64,000 nt of DNA from the NCBI RefSeq assembly GCF_000764645.1, contig NZ_JRGK01000286.1, positions 62,001 through 126,000 on the forward strand, given 5' to 3'. The notes beneath the pieces are model-generated. The model ran no database searches and had not been told where the DNA came from. It saw nothing but the letters and a program-made list of their open reading frames with translations. Shown here in pieces: positions 25,420 to 35,269 of this stretch (position 1 is the stretch's first letter; each line of letters starts with the position of its first letter). Origin of the DNA: Aeromonas finlandensis (GTDB lineage Bacteria > Pseudomonadota > Gammaproteobacteria > Enterobacterales > Aeromonadaceae). The translations under genes and the position numbers were made by a program.

Positions 25420-27495
25420 TTAACCGAGTGTACCAATCACCTCCACCCGTAACTCTTCGGGAATTTCATTATATGAGAGAACTTTGAGACCCTTTGCAAA
25501 TGATCGAGCATAACGAGCCATCAACGGCCTTAGCTGCGGCATGACGACCAGAACCGGTGCATTACCCATCTGCTGCAACTGTTCCTTCACCAGCGGCATA
25601 TTCTGCTGCAATTGAGCCAGCAGTTGCGGATCGACAGGGAAGCTATCCAGCTGGATCTTTCCTTGCTGCTGCGACTGATTCATCGCGGCCAATAGCGTCT
25701 GCTCGAGTCGATCATCCAGCGTAAATGTGGCTAACACATCGCGATTGCCAATCGCCTGCCGGACAATCTGTCGCTTCAAGGCACAGCGGATATCGGATGC
25801 CAGCAATACCGGATCTTTGGTCAACTCGCTCGCATCCAGCAGCGTCGTTGCAATGGTACGTATATCCGTCAGACTGACCTGATCCTTGAGCAATTGGCGA
25901 AAAACTCTCAATTGCTGGATCTGGGTCAATGCCAGATTGAGCTCTTCAGCAAGTCGAGGCGACTGACTGGCCAGATATTGGCCCAGCTTGCCAACCTCAT
26001 CATGACCAAATAGGGCATCAAGTTGTTCACGCAACAACTTGCTGGCGTGAGTGGCAATCACGGTGGCCGAGTCCACCACCGAATAGCCGAGGTTCAGCGC
26101 TTTGGCCTTGTGCTCGGGGGAAATCCAGACCGCACTCATGCCGTAGGCGGGATCCTGGGTCAACTCGCCATCCAGTACCCCATAGGTTTCACCACTGCTG
26201 ATCGCCATCAAACGCTGACAATCCACATTCCCCATGGCCAAAGCAACCCCGGACAACTTGATCCGGTACTGATCCGGCTGTAACTGCAGATTGTCGCGCA
26301 CCCGGATCTCGGGCAGCAGAAAACCATACTGCTCAGAGAGGGTTTTGCGGATCCCCCGTACCCGGGCAAGCAATTCTGCACCTTTATCCGCTTCAGCCAG
26401 TGGTACCAGACGATAACCCAGCTCAATGGCGACCGTGTCTACCGGCGGCAAGTCCTGCCACTCCAGACCCTGCGGTTCAGGCTGAATCATTTGGCGAGTC
26501 AGCTCTTGTGCAGCATCCAGATCCGGCGCATTCACTGCTCGCTTACTGACACTCCAACCGGTCCAGGCCAGCACGGCAGCGAAACTGAGGAACGCCAACA
26601 TCGGCATGCCGGGTACCAGACCCAGGATCAGCATGATGGCTGCCGAGGTATAGATGACACGAGGTGATGCCAGGATCTGCTGGCCAACCTGATCCGCCAT
26701 CTCCCCCTCATCACTGACCCGAGTCACGATGATAGCGGCAGCTGTCGACATCAGCAGGGACGGGATCTGGGCAACCAGACCATCACCAATGGTCAGCAGG
26801 GCATAGCGCTGGAATGCTTCGGCGACGGGCAAGGCATGCTGGAAGATACCAATGGCCAAACCACCCACCAGGTTGATGATCAGCACCAACAGGCCCGCGA
26901 TGGCATCACCACGAACGAACTTGGAGGCGCCGTCCATCGCGCCATAGAAGTCCGCTTCTCGCGCGATCTCCTCACGACGGGCACGGGCTTGATGTTGATC
27001 CATGGTGCCGGCATTCAAATCGGCATCGATGGCCATCTGTTTGCCAGGCATGGCATCCAGGGTGAAGCGGGCGGATACTTCCGAAATGCGTTCACCACCC
27101 TTGGTGATCACCACAAAGTTGATGACCATCAGGATCACGAAGACCACCAGACCGACGACATAGTTGCCACCGATCACCACCTCACCGAATGCCTGAATCA
27201 CCTTACCGGCCGCTTCATGCCCTTCGTGACCATGCAACAACACCACTCGGGTCGAGGCCACGTTCAGCGACAAACGCATCAAGGTTGCGACCAGCAACAC
27301 GGTAGGGAATACGGAAAAATCGAGCGGTCTGCGGGCCGAGACGGATACCAGCAATACCAGCACCGCCAACACGATGTTGAAGGTAAATAGCGCATCCAGC
27401 AGCCAACCGGGCAGAGGCAGGATCATCATGGCCAGAATGGCCAATAACATCAGCGGAATTGCGGTATAGGATTGGGTTAATACACGCCAGTTCAC
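25420..27495 (-). CDS. flhA: Lateral flagellar export gate protein FlhA
   Basis: A 691-aa FlhA with about eight transmembrane helices in the first 330 residues and a large cytoplasmic domain. Typical blocks are VFPTVLLVATLMRLSLNVAS, the FHIPEP-like cytoplasmic loop (FTLDAMPGKQMAIDADLNAG, MDGASKFVRGDAIAG) and the C-terminal VSPEHK-like part (WISPEHKAKALNLGYSVVDS). It starts with GTG preceded by GAGG. It is the last gene of the fliMNPQR-flhBA operon. Confidence 0.96.
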   Translation of the reverse strand: MNWRVLTQSYTAIPLMLLAILAMMILPLPGWLLDALFTFNIVLAVLVLLVSVSARRPLDFSVFPTVLLVATLMRLSLNVASTRVVLLHGHEGHEAAGKVIQAFGEVVIGGNYVVGLVVFVILMVINFVVITKGGERISEVSARFTLDAMPGKQMAIDADLNAGTMDQHQARARREEIAREADFYGAMDGASKFVRGDAIAGLLVLIINLVGGLAIGIFQHALPVAEAFQRYALLTIGDGLVAQIPSLLMSTAAAIIVTRVSDEGEMADQVGQQILASPRVIYTSAAIMLILGLVPGMPMLAFLSFAAVLAWTGWSVSKRAVNAPDLDAAQELTRQMIQPEPQGLEWQDLPPVDTVAIELGYRLVPLAEADKGAELLARVRGIRKTLSEQYGFLLPEIRVRDNLQLQPDQYRIKLSGVALAMGNVDCQRLMAISSGETYGVLDGELTQDPAYGMSAVWISPEHKAKALNLGYSVVDSATVIATHASKLLREQLDALFGHDEVGKLGQYLASQSPRLAEELNLALTQIQQLRVFRQLLKDQVSLTDIRTIATTLLDASELTKDPVLLASDIRCALKRQIVRQAIGNRDVLATFTLDDRLEQTLLAAMNQSQQQGKIQLDSFPVDPQLLAQLQQNMPLVKEQLQQMGNAPVLVVMPQLRPLMARYARSFAKGLKVLSYNEIPEELRVEVIGTLG

Positions 27496-27498
27496 AAC

Positions 27499-28635
27499 TT
27501 ACCTCTCAGGTTGACGTAACTCGGGCGGGACATATAACGGAGCAAGAGGGGTTGGTTTCCTCCCCTGCCCTGCCTCATACGCCCTTAACTGCAATACATG
27601 GTTCAATACATAGGCTACCGCCGTGTACAGCCCTGCGGGAACTTCCTGATCCACCTTGGTCGAGTGATAGATGGCTCGCGTCAATTCAGGCAAGCTCATC
27701 ACCATCTTGTCATGCTGCTTGGCAACCTGACGGATCCGTTCGGCCATGCTGTCGACCCCCTTGGCAATGACAAAGGGGGCATTGGCACGGGCCGCATCAT
27801 ATTTTATGGCCACCGCATAATGGGTCGGGTTCACGATGATCACATCGGCCTGCGGCACCCGCAGTTCGATGCGAGCCCGAGCCAACATCCCCTGAACCTG
27901 GCGGATCCTGGCCTTGATCTCGGGACGACCTTCGCTGTTCTTGTGCTCATCCTTGACCTCCTGCTTGGTCATTCTGAGCTGCTTGTTGAGCGACCAACGC
28001 TGATAAGGCACATCAAGGACGGCAATCAGCATCTGCACGCTCCCCAGCAGGATGAATGCCTGGGAGAGGATCCGTAGCGCCTGTTCGAGGGCCGCCTGAG
28101 GTGGCATCCGGTTCATCATCAGCAAGACGGGCCACTGATGATCCAACAACAACGCCAGCGTGCCGCCAATCAGCACCACTTTGAGCAGTGATTTCAGCAA
28201 CTCCATCAGGCTACTCTTGGAGAACATGCGACCGAGTCCCTTCAGAGGGTTCATCTTCTCGCCACTGGGCAGCAGCTTTTTCCAGGTCAGCGCCATTCCA
28301 CCAGGCACAATGCTGAGCAACACCAGTATCAGGGCCAGAAACCCGAACAGGGGCAACAGCACCCACAGCATGTTTATCAGGGCTTCACCCAGCCAGTGGA
28401 GCATCATTTGCGGATCACGGGCACCTTGCCAGTCAAAGCGCGAAGGACGCTTCATCAACTCGGCAAAAAACTGACCAAATCCTGGCACCATCCACTGCAT
28501 CACCAATCCACCAAGCAGTAACAGACCGGCAGAACTGAGCTCTTTTGAACGGGCTATCTGCCCCTCATCTCTCGCTTTCTGCCGTTTCTGACTGGAGGCC
28601 TCTTCGGTTTTGTCCTGCGCACTGTGTTGACTCAT
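27499..28635 (-). CDS. flhB: Lateral export switch protein FlhB
   Basis: A 378-aa FlhB with four transmembrane helices and a cytoplasmic autoprotease domain with the NPTH cleavage motif (VIIVNPTHYAVAIKY). It sets substrate specificity of the export gate and is the partner of LafE. Its ATG lies inside the fliR stop (4-nt overlap), and flhA follows after 3 nt. Confidence 0.96.
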   Translation of the reverse strand: MSQHSAQDKTEEASSQKRQKARDEGQIARSKELSSAGLLLLGGLVMQWMVPGFGQFFAELMKRPSRFDWQGARDPQMMLHWLGEALINMLWVLLPLFGFLALILVLLSIVPGGMALTWKKLLPSGEKMNPLKGLGRMFSKSSLMELLKSLLKVVLIGGTLALLLDHQWPVLLMMNRMPPQAALEQALRILSQAFILLGSVQMLIAVLDVPYQRWSLNKQLRMTKQEVKDEHKNSEGRPEIKARIRQVQGMLARARIELRVPQADVIIVNPTHYAVAIKYDAARANAPFVIAKGVDSMAERIRQVAKQHDKMVMSLPELTRAIYHSTKVDQEVPAGLYTAVAYVLNHVLQLRAYEAGQGRKPTPLAPLYVPPELRQPER

Positions 28636-29414
28636 GCCGGGGTCAAGGCTCGTAGTTGTTCAAGAACATGGGTCACCAGATCCAGATAACGGGAGGGCAC
28701 ACCACTGATAGAGAGCGCCATGGTGAGCAACCCCAGCAACAGGGTCATGGGAAAACCAAGGGAGAAGATATTGAGCGACGGGGCGGTCCGGTTCATTACC
28801 CCAAAGGTAAGGTTAACCATCAACATGGCAACAACGGCAGGCAGCGTCAGCAACAGTGCTGCCCCTATCGACCAGCCAAACAATCCAATAACACCGTTCA
28901 TATCGAGCAAGTTCAGAGATGAGCCCGGCGGCCAGCTACGCAGGCTCTGCACCAGAATGTCCAGTACCACCAGGTGGCCATTCAGACCCAGAAAGAGCAA
29001 CGCACAAAACACCATCATCACCTGGCTAATGATGGGGGCGGAATCGCCATTGACCGGATCATTCATCACCGCCATCGCCAGCCCCATCTGCATGGAAAGG
29101 ATCTGCCCTGCCGTGGTCATCACCATATAGAGCAGTTGCACACAAAGACCAAACAACAACCCGAACATCAGTTGCTCGACGGCCAATATCAATGCCCCGG
29201 CACTAAAGGGATCGACTACCGGCATATCTTTCATCATGGGAGCAAGCAGCAGGCTGATAATAAAGGCCAGCATCAGGCGGACTTGTGCAGGAACCCGCGA
29301 ATCCCCAAACACCGGCATCACCCAAAAGGCCATACCAATACGGATAAAGGGCCACCACCACTGTCCCAACCAGGCGGTCAGGTCGGCAGCACTGAGGGAC
29401 AACAGCGAATTCAT
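28632..29414 (-). CDS. fliR: Lateral export gate protein FliR
   Basis: A 260-aa polytopic protein with FliR motifs (RVPAQVRLMLAFIISLLLAP, then SMQMGLAMAVMNDPVNGDSA). It forms the core export channel with FliP and FliQ. Coupled by 4-nt overlaps to fliQ upstream and flhB downstream. Confidence 0.95.
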   Translation of the reverse strand: MNSLLSLSAADLTAWLGQWWWPFIRIGMAFWVMPVFGDSRVPAQVRLMLAFIISLLLAPMMKDMPVVDPFSAGALILAVEQLMFGLLFGLCVQLLYMVMTTAGQILSMQMGLAMAVMNDPVNGDSAPIISQVMMVFCALLFLGLNGHLVVLDILVQSLRSWPPGSSLNLLDMNGVIGLFGWSIGAALLLTLPAVVAMLMVNLTFGVMNRTAPSLNIFSLGFPMTLLLGLLTMALSISGVPSRYLDLVTHVLEQLRALTPA

Positions 29415-29680
29415 CCGATCAGCCCGGGAATTTTTAAAAAGAGATCCTGAAACAGTGTGGTGATTTGCGACAACAGCCAGTTACCCGTAAAGATCAGCGT
29501 CATCAAGGTCACGATAAAACGGGGGAGAAAGCTGAGTGTCTGCTCCTGGATCTGGGTGGCGGCCTGAAAAATACTGACCACCAAGCCCACAATAAGGCCC
29601 GGCACAATCAGCACCGAGACCATGGTCACCACCAGATTGACCGCACCACCGACCAAGGCAACGCTCTGTTCCGGGGTCAT
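29411..29680 (-). CDS. fliQ: Lateral export gate protein FliQ
   Basis: An 89-aa protein with two transmembrane helices (VNLVVTMVSVLIVPGLIVGL and FIVTLMTLIFTGNWLLSQ) and the FliQ motif SIFQAATQIQEQTLSFLPR. ATG 29680 gives the usual FliQ length; a few in-frame codons upstream to 29695 are not needed. It is followed by fliR with a 4-nt overlap. Confidence 0.94.
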   Translation of the reverse strand: MTPEQSVALVGGAVNLVVTMVSVLIVPGLIVGLVVSIFQAATQIQEQTLSFLPRFIVTLMTLIFTGNWLLSQITTLFQDLFLKIPGLIG

Positions 29681-29681
29681 A

Positions 29682-30416
29682 TCAGCCTCCTCCACCGAAG
29701 CTGGCGGCCAGAGTACCTACCGTCATCGACCAGCCATCTACCAGCACAAACACCATCAGTTTGAAGGGTAACGAGATGATCAAGGGAGATAGCATCATCA
29801 TCCCCATCGCCATCAAGACGCTGGCGACCACCAGATCGATCACCAGAAAGGGGATAAACAGCATAAAACCGATCTGAAAAGCGGTATTCAACTCACTGAG
29901 TACAAACGCCGGCAATAACACACCAAAAGGAACATCTTCCTTGGCGACGGTTGTCGGTTCACCAGCAATGCGCAACATCTGCTCCAGATCCGGCTCTCGG
30001 GTCTGGGCCAACATAAAGGTTCGCAGTGGTTTTTCTGCCCGGGCAATCCCTTCTGACAGGGTTATCTTGTCCTGGTCATAAGGAACAAATGCATTCTGGT
30101 ACATATCCGTCCAGACCGGACGCATGATCACCATGGTGAGGATCAGGCTGATGCCGATCAACACCCGGTTGGGAGGGCTCTGCTGCAAGCCAAGGGCCTG
30201 CCTCAATATGGCCAGTACGATGATGATCCGGGTAAAGCTGGTCATCATCAACAGCAGGGTCGGAAGCAGACCAAGCAGGGTCATGAAGAAGAGGATCTGC
30301 AACTTGATGTTGTAATCCTCTCCCCCCGCCGCACCCGGTGAAACCGAGAACAGGGTCATGTCCGCGCCCCAGCCGGGGAGCGAAAATAACAGCAGCGTCA
30401 GCAGCAGATAACGCAT
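29682..30416 (-). CDS. fliP: Lateral export gate protein FliP
   Basis: A 244-aa FliP with an N-terminal signal-like segment and four transmembrane helices. Family motifs: SFTRIIIVLAILRQALGLQQ, PPNRVLIGISLILTMVIM, and LSPLIISLPFKLMVFVLVDG. FliP nucleates the export gate. The start overlaps the fliN stop by one base. Confidence 0.96.
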   Translation of the reverse strand: MRYLLLTLLLFSLPGWGADMTLFSVSPGAAGGEDYNIKLQILFFMTLLGLLPTLLLMMTSFTRIIIVLAILRQALGLQQSPPNRVLIGISLILTMVIMRPVWTDMYQNAFVPYDQDKITLSEGIARAEKPLRTFMLAQTREPDLEQMLRIAGEPTTVAKEDVPFGVLLPAFVLSELNTAFQIGFMLFIPFLVIDLVVASVLMAMGMMMLSPLIISLPFKLMVFVLVDGWSMTVGTLAASFGGGG

Positions 30417-30793
30417 CAGTCGTCCATGCCACCCAGCAGATTGGTATCAATCACATCAACCAGACGCAGGCCATATTTACCGTTGACGACAACGACCTCC
30501 CCCTTGGCAAGCAGGCGACCATTGACCCGTACGTCCAGCGGTTCGCCCGCCAACTTGTCCAGCTCAATCACAGCCCCCTCTTCCACTCGCATCAAATCGC
30601 CGAGGGGGACTTCGGTGCTGGCCACTTCCAGCGTTACCTTGACTGGGATCTGGCGGAAAAAGGAGAGATCCCGCTGCTTGCTGCTACTGGTAGGAGCCAT
30701 ATAGTCTGCCGCGCTGGGCATGCTGATGTCGTCACCAAACAGTTGATCCAGTCCATCCAGATCCAGCGGATCATTCATATTGTGTTCGTTCAT
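30416..30793 (-). CDS. fliN: Lateral flagellar motor switch protein FliN
   Basis: A 125-aa FliN with a SpoA/SURF1-like C-terminal domain (IPVKVTLEVASTEVPLGDLM, then NGRLLAKGEVVVVNGKYGLR). It forms the base of the C-ring with FliM and docks FliH. It begins 8 nt after fliM. Confidence 0.94.
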   Translation of the reverse strand: MNEHNMNDPLDLDGLDQLFGDDISMPSAADYMAPTSSSKQRDLSFFRQIPVKVTLEVASTEVPLGDLMRVEEGAVIELDKLAGEPLDVRVNGRLLAKGEVVVVNGKYGLRLVDVIDTNLLGGMDD

Positions 30794-30801
30794 GATTCGA
30801 T

Positions 30802-31674
30802 TTACTCCTCTACAACCGTCGCAACCTGATAGACCAGGCTGCCTTTGTGTTCTGCGATTCGTCCACTGAAGCAGGGACGGCTGCCAACCAATGCGGGTAC
30901 CACTTCAGGAAGGTCCAGTGACAACACGTCCCCCACCTGGAGACACTCCAGATCGGCCAGCGTCATGGGCAGCTGTCCCATGACTACGCGCAAGCGCACA
31001 GGGATATGGGCCAAAACCTGCTCCAGCTGACCTGCCGGCAAGCTATGAATCACCGGAGAAATGGACTCCTCGGGAGGAAGCAGCCACATCTGCCACTGAT
31101 GGGTACAGTGACCGGCCTGCAAGGTGGCGACAGTGGTCCACAGTTGACCTGCAGCCAGGGAATCCTGCGGCACGACATGCAACTGCCACTTCAAATCCCC
31201 CAACCCGAGGCTGGCCGACCAAATATCAACCTGATACTGGCAAAGCCGTAACAACAATCGTTGCTCGGTATCGCTCAGCCCTTTGCCAGACTGAACGGGG
31301 TCCTCTTTTTGCTGCAAAGTGCCGCCAAAAAAGAGGACTGCCAGGCGATAGATAACCAGAGGTGCGATCGAGAAATAGACGGCACCCTGTGGTTCCAGTG
31401 GCGATCTCGCCTCTACCCAGATATGGCTTTCGGCAACCTCAGCCAAACTGGAAGAAGCAAACTCGCCATAGTTCAGTTCGCAGTCAGCACTGTTGAATAG
31501 CTGCGCCATACAACTTGCAGCCTGCTGGAAAAATGTACTCAACTGGCTGTTAACCTGCTTCAAGCGGGCTTGATTAACCCGGTCGCAGCCTAACAGGTCA
31601 TAATGAGGTAGGGTTCTGCCCCGCTCTGCATTGAGCAGCCGGGAAGGTGTGAGCATTGCGCTGCTTGATGACAT
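30802..31674 (-). CDS. fliM: Lateral flagellar motor switch protein FliM, without CheY-binding motif
   Basis: A 290-aa FliM, shorter than the roughly 330-aa family norm. The middle CheC-like domain (residues about 30-200) and the SpoA domain (about 215-285, DLECLQVGDVLSLDLPEVVP) are present, but the N-terminal LSQxEIDALL peptide that binds phosphorylated CheY is missing: the protein begins SSSSAMLTPSRLLNAERGRT. The GGXGG-like motif is GLGLGD/LRLCQYQVDI. First gene of the fliMNPQR-flhBA operon; AAGG lies 10 nt before the ATG. Confidence 0.93.
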   Translation of the reverse strand: MSSSSAMLTPSRLLNAERGRTLPHYDLLGCDRVNQARLKQVNSQLSTFFQQAASCMAQLFNSADCELNYGEFASSSLAEVAESHIWVEARSPLEPQGAVYFSIAPLVIYRLAVLFFGGTLQQKEDPVQSGKGLSDTEQRLLLRLCQYQVDIWSASLGLGDLKWQLHVVPQDSLAAGQLWTTVATLQAGHCTHQWQMWLLPPEESISPVIHSLPAGQLEQVLAHIPVRLRVVMGQLPMTLADLECLQVGDVLSLDLPEVVPALVGSRPCFSGRIAEHKGSLVYQVATVVEE

Positions 31675-31845
31675 TAAAAATCTACCTTAACCATTTCATC
31701 TCGCCTTACTGCTACGGGGACTCTCATCAGGCCAGCAGTGTGATAGATACAGACAGTCCAGCCGAGCTATAGCGACCAAGAAGGGTTAGAACTTTATTAC
31801 AAATTCCAGAAAGCCGTTATGTAGGGCATTTAGGCGTAAAAAATA
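31675..31845. other. Spacer between fliM and rnpB terminator
   Basis: About 170 nt that must hold the promoter of the minus-strand fliM operon. I find no convincing sigma-54, sigma-28 or sigma-70 element and no gene. It is the boundary between the lateral flagellar block and the housekeeping rnpB-rsmI region. Confidence 0.6.
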
Positions 31846-31877
31846 AAAATCCCGGTGCCGTTAGGCACCGGGATTTT
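31846..31877 (-). terminator. rnpB rho-independent terminator
   Basis: A perfect 14-bp stem (31846-31859 with 31864-31877), loop GTTA, followed on the minus strand by a long T tract. It lies about 20 nt after the mature 3' end of rnpB. Confidence 0.95.
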
Positions 31878-31898
31878 GGCGTGATGAGTCACGCGGAA

Positions 31899-32290
<392 letters not shown>

Positions 32291-32297
32291 GGCGCAG

Positions 32298-32327
32298 ATT
32301 ATAGCCTTGCGATATGTACGGGGTAAA
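32298..32327 (-). promoter_or_regulatory. Sigma-70 promoter of rnpB
   Basis: On the minus strand TTTACC, an 18-nt spacer, and a perfect TATAAT (32298-32303). The expected start is about 32291, which agrees with the P1 pairing of RNase P RNA. Confidence 0.85.
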
Positions 32328-32445
32328 CCGGCAATTCCTGTTTACAGCCATTTATCTTGCTTCGCCCCCCAATTTACGGGCTTAACGCTCGTAACAACAG
32401 GAGATTGTGCTGGCCAAAAAGCAGTCAGCAGACCAATTTAACCGA

Positions 32446-33279
32446 TTAATAGTGCTCGAGACCGTATTTGTAGAGGGCATTCTTCTTCACGCCGTGGATC
32501 TCGGCAGTCAGGGCTGCCGCTTTTTTCAGTGGCAACTCGGTCACCAGCAGTCCCAGGGTACGGATTGCCTCGGCTGGCAGCGCCTCTTCATCTTTAGAGG
32601 CGCCAGCCACCACCAACACAATCTCGCCGCGGCAGCGGTTGTCATCTTCACCGAGCCAAGTCAGCATTTCAGAGGCTGGCAAGCCGTGGATCGACTCAAA
32701 GGTCTTGGTCAGTTCGCGGCACACTACCACCTGACGCTCGCCGAGAATGCGAGCAATCGCTTCTACCGTATCCTGCACCCGGCGTGGCGATTCGTAGAAC
32801 ACCAGCGAGCGGGTATCTTCGATCACCGCTTGCAGCCGATCGTCACGGCCTTTGCTCTTGGCGGGCAGGAAGCCTTCAAACGCAAAACGATCGGTGGGTA
32901 GACCGGCCGCGCTCAAGGCAGTAATAGCGGCGCAGGGGCCAGGCAGCGGCACGACCTTGACCCCGGCCTCACGACAGCGGGTGACCAAGTGATAACCGGG
33001 ATCGCTGATGAGCGGGGTGCCAGCATCGGAGACCAACGCGACACTCTTGCCCTCTTTTATCCGGCCGATCAGCACGTCAGCCTTCTGCTGCTCGTTGTGA
33101 TCGTGCAGGGCGAAGGTCGGCACCGAGATTTGGTAGTGGCTGAGCAGGATACCGGTATGACGGGTATCTTCGGCTGCCACCAGATCGACACTGCGTAAAA
33201 TGTCCAATGCACGCTGGGTGATGTCCGCCAAATTGCCGATCGGAGTGGGGACTATATACAGGGTTGGGATGTCACTCAT
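32446..33279 (-). CDS. rsmI: 16S rRNA 2'-O-ribose C1402 methyltransferase RsmI
   Basis: A 277-aa tetrapyrrole-methylase-fold enzyme. Motifs: [48 protein letters not shown] and [18 protein letters not shown]. It methylates the ribose of C1402 in the ribosomal P site with S-adenosylmethionine. It is divergent from lpoA, as in E. coli. Length is normal. Confidence 0.96.
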   Translation of the reverse strand: MSDIPTLYIVPTPIGNLADITQRALDILRSVDLVAAEDTRHTGILLSHYQISVPTFALHDHNEQQKADVLIGRIKEGKSVALVSDAGTPLISDPGYHLVTRCREAGVKVVPLPGPCAAITALSAAGLPTDRFAFEGFLPAKSKGRDDRLQAVIEDTRSLVFYESPRRVQDTVEAIARILGERQVVVCRELTKTFESIHGLPASEMLTWLGEDDNRCRGEIVLVVAGASKDEEALPAEAIRTLGLLVTELPLKKAAALTAEIHGVKKNALYKYGLEHY

Positions 33280-33358
33280 GGGATCTCCGAGTGCCCCGAC
33301 AATTGTGTCGCCATATTGGCCCGTTTACACTATGGGGAACTTCAACACTGGTCGGGGA

Positions 33359-35269
33359 ATGAACTTGAACCGGGTTACAAAGCAGCTAAGTGTATCACGA
33401 CTCTTCGGCATCATACTCGCGGCAGTACTGCTCGCCGCCTGTGCGTCGGAGCCCAATCAACCGTCAGGGCAGTCAGGCATGCCCTCTGCGTTCTCCAATC
33501 TGACCAAGAATGCCCAGTGGTATCTTGAGCAGGTGGACCCGGCCAAGCCGGCCGAAGCCTTTACCTGGCAGATGCTGGCGGCACGCAGCTATCTGGCGCT
33601 GGGCCAGGCCAAACCGGCCTCGGCACTGTTCCAGCAACTGCAGAAGCAGGCCAAGGACCCCGCCCAGAAGGCGCAGCTGCAACTGCTGCAAGCCCATCTG
33701 TTGCTGGCACAGGGCCACGCCAATCAGGCACTGATCCTGCTGGAAGGCAAACCCGAGGTGGTGCTGGATGCCGATACCCAGAAGGATTGGTATCGCCAGC
33801 GCGTCGTGCTGCAGCTCGATATCAACAACAAGTTTGGCGCAGCCAAGTCGTTGATTGCACTGGAGCCCTACCTCAATCAAAGCGAACAGGCCACCAACCA
33901 TCAGCAGATCTGGTCGCTGCTCAAAAGCATGACCCCCTCCACCCTGCAAGCGCTGGAAGAGGCGCCGGCCCCTGACGTGACTACCGGCTGGTTGCGACTG
34001 GCGGCACTGGTCAACGAGTTTGGCGCCCAACCGAACCTGCTGGCCCGTCAGCTGGCTGGCTGGAAGCGCGACTTCCCCAACCATCCGGCCCAGAAAGATA
34101 TGCCGGCAGGATTGGGCGATCTCGCGACCACCACTACCGGCACCTCGGTACAGCAGATTGCGGTGCTACTCCCTCTCTCCGGCAATCTGGAGCCACAAGG
34201 TGCCGCCATCCGCAACGGTATGCTGATGTCCTATAAGGAGAATCAGGGGCAATTTACCCTGAACTTCTACGATACCCAGAGCAAGTCGACCGGCGATCTT
34301 TACAAGCAGGCCATTCAGGAAGGGGCGGACATGATCATCGGCCCGCTGCTGAAAGACCGGGTCGAGGAGCTGCTCAAGGCCAATCCGACTGTGCCGGTGC
34401 TGGCGCTCAACGAGCTGGACAAGCCGATCGTCAACGACACCACCTACTACTTCTCTCTCTCTGCCGCTGCCGATGCCGCGCAGGCAGCCCAGCATCTTTA
34501 CGCTCAGGGCTACCGCAAACCGCTGCTGATCGCCGCCCAAGGGCGGATCGGTTACAGCAGCATCAAGGCGTTCGAGCAGAGCTGGGCCACCCTGAGTCAG
34601 GAGAAGCCGGTCGTTGCCACCTTCGGTGCCCGCAACGAAGTACAGGGGATGGTCAAAAACGCCCTGAGCGGCCGCTCTACCGCCCGTGCTGGCGAGGTGG
34701 TGCAACTCTCTGATGCCGCACCGCGCAGCATAGATGCCGTTTATGTGGTGGCCAACAGCCTGGAAACCCGGATGATCAAACCCTACGTGGATGTCTCGGT
34801 CAATCCGATGGGCAGCCTGCCCATCTACACCAGCTCCCGTGGCTACGACAGCGCCGCCACCGAGGTCGCCTCCGAGCTCAACGGCATGCATATCGCCGAC
34901 ATGCCGCTGCTGCTTGGCGGCTACGAGAAGCAGCGCGAGCAGATTACCCTGCTCTGGCCACAGACCCAGGGTGACCTGCTGCGTCTGTTTGCCATGGGCT
35001 ATGATGCCGTCAGCCTGGCTGAGAACCTGCAGCAGATGCGCAAGGTGGGTGGCATGCAGCAAGCTGGCATGAGCGGTCAGCTGAGCGTTGATGCCCAGGG
35101 CAATATTGTGCGGATGCTGAGCTGGGGCACTTACCAGAACGGCAAGCTGGTCGATGAGAACGCCGTTCAGCAACTGGAGGAGCCCTCCAATGAAGGAACT
35201 ATGGAAACGGATGCGCCAGCAGTTGCCGAGCCTGTTCCCCTCACCAACGAGCAAGGGACAGCACTTTGA
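33359..35269 (+). CDS. lpoA: Penicillin-binding protein activator LpoA
   Basis: A 636-aa outer-membrane lipoprotein with lipobox LLAAC (Cys28), an N-terminal TPR-like helical domain (about 30-250) and a C-terminal periplasmic-binding-like domain (about 255-610, QQIAVLLPLSGNLEPQGAAI onward). In E. coli LpoA stimulates the peptidoglycan synthase PBP1a. ATG 33359 is chosen because the signal peptide then has normal length, although the frame is open from 33200. The 3' end overlaps yraN by 80 nt in another frame. Confidence 0.93.
   Translation: MNLNRVTKQLSVSRLFGIILAAVLLAACASEPNQPSGQSGMPSAFSNLTKNAQWYLEQVDPAKPAEAFTWQMLAARSYLALGQAKPASALFQQLQKQAKDPAQKAQLQLLQAHLLLAQGHANQALILLEGKPEVVLDADTQKDWYRQRVVLQLDINNKFGAAKSLIALEPYLNQSEQATNHQQIWSLLKSMTPSTLQALEEAPAPDVTTGWLRLAALVNEFGAQPNLLARQLAGWKRDFPNHPAQKDMPAGLGDLATTTTGTSVQQIAVLLPLSGNLEPQGAAIRNGMLMSYKENQGQFTLNFYDTQSKSTGDLYKQAIQEGADMIIGPLLKDRVEELLKANPTVPVLALNELDKPIVNDTTYYFSLSAAADAAQAAQHLYAQGYRKPLLIAAQGRIGYSSIKAFEQSWATLSQEKPVVATFGARNEVQGMVKNALSGRSTARAGEVVQLSDAAPRSIDAVYVVANSLETRMIKPYVDVSVNPMGSLPIYTSSRGYDSAATEVASELNGMHIADMPLLLGGYEKQREQITLLWPQTQGDLLRLFAMGYDAVSLAENLQQMRKVGGMQQAGMSGQLSVDAQGNIVRMLSWGTYQNGKLVDENAVQQLEEPSNEGTMETDAPAVAEPVPLTNEQGTAL

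Noticed and set aside
1-31674. Non-flagellar type III secretion system
   Set aside because: Rod, hook, ring, flagellin and HAP genes are all present, so the export genes belong to a flagellum.
31675-31845. Sigma-54 promoter for the fliM operon
   Set aside because: Several TGG triplets occur but none has a GC at the correct -12 spacing.
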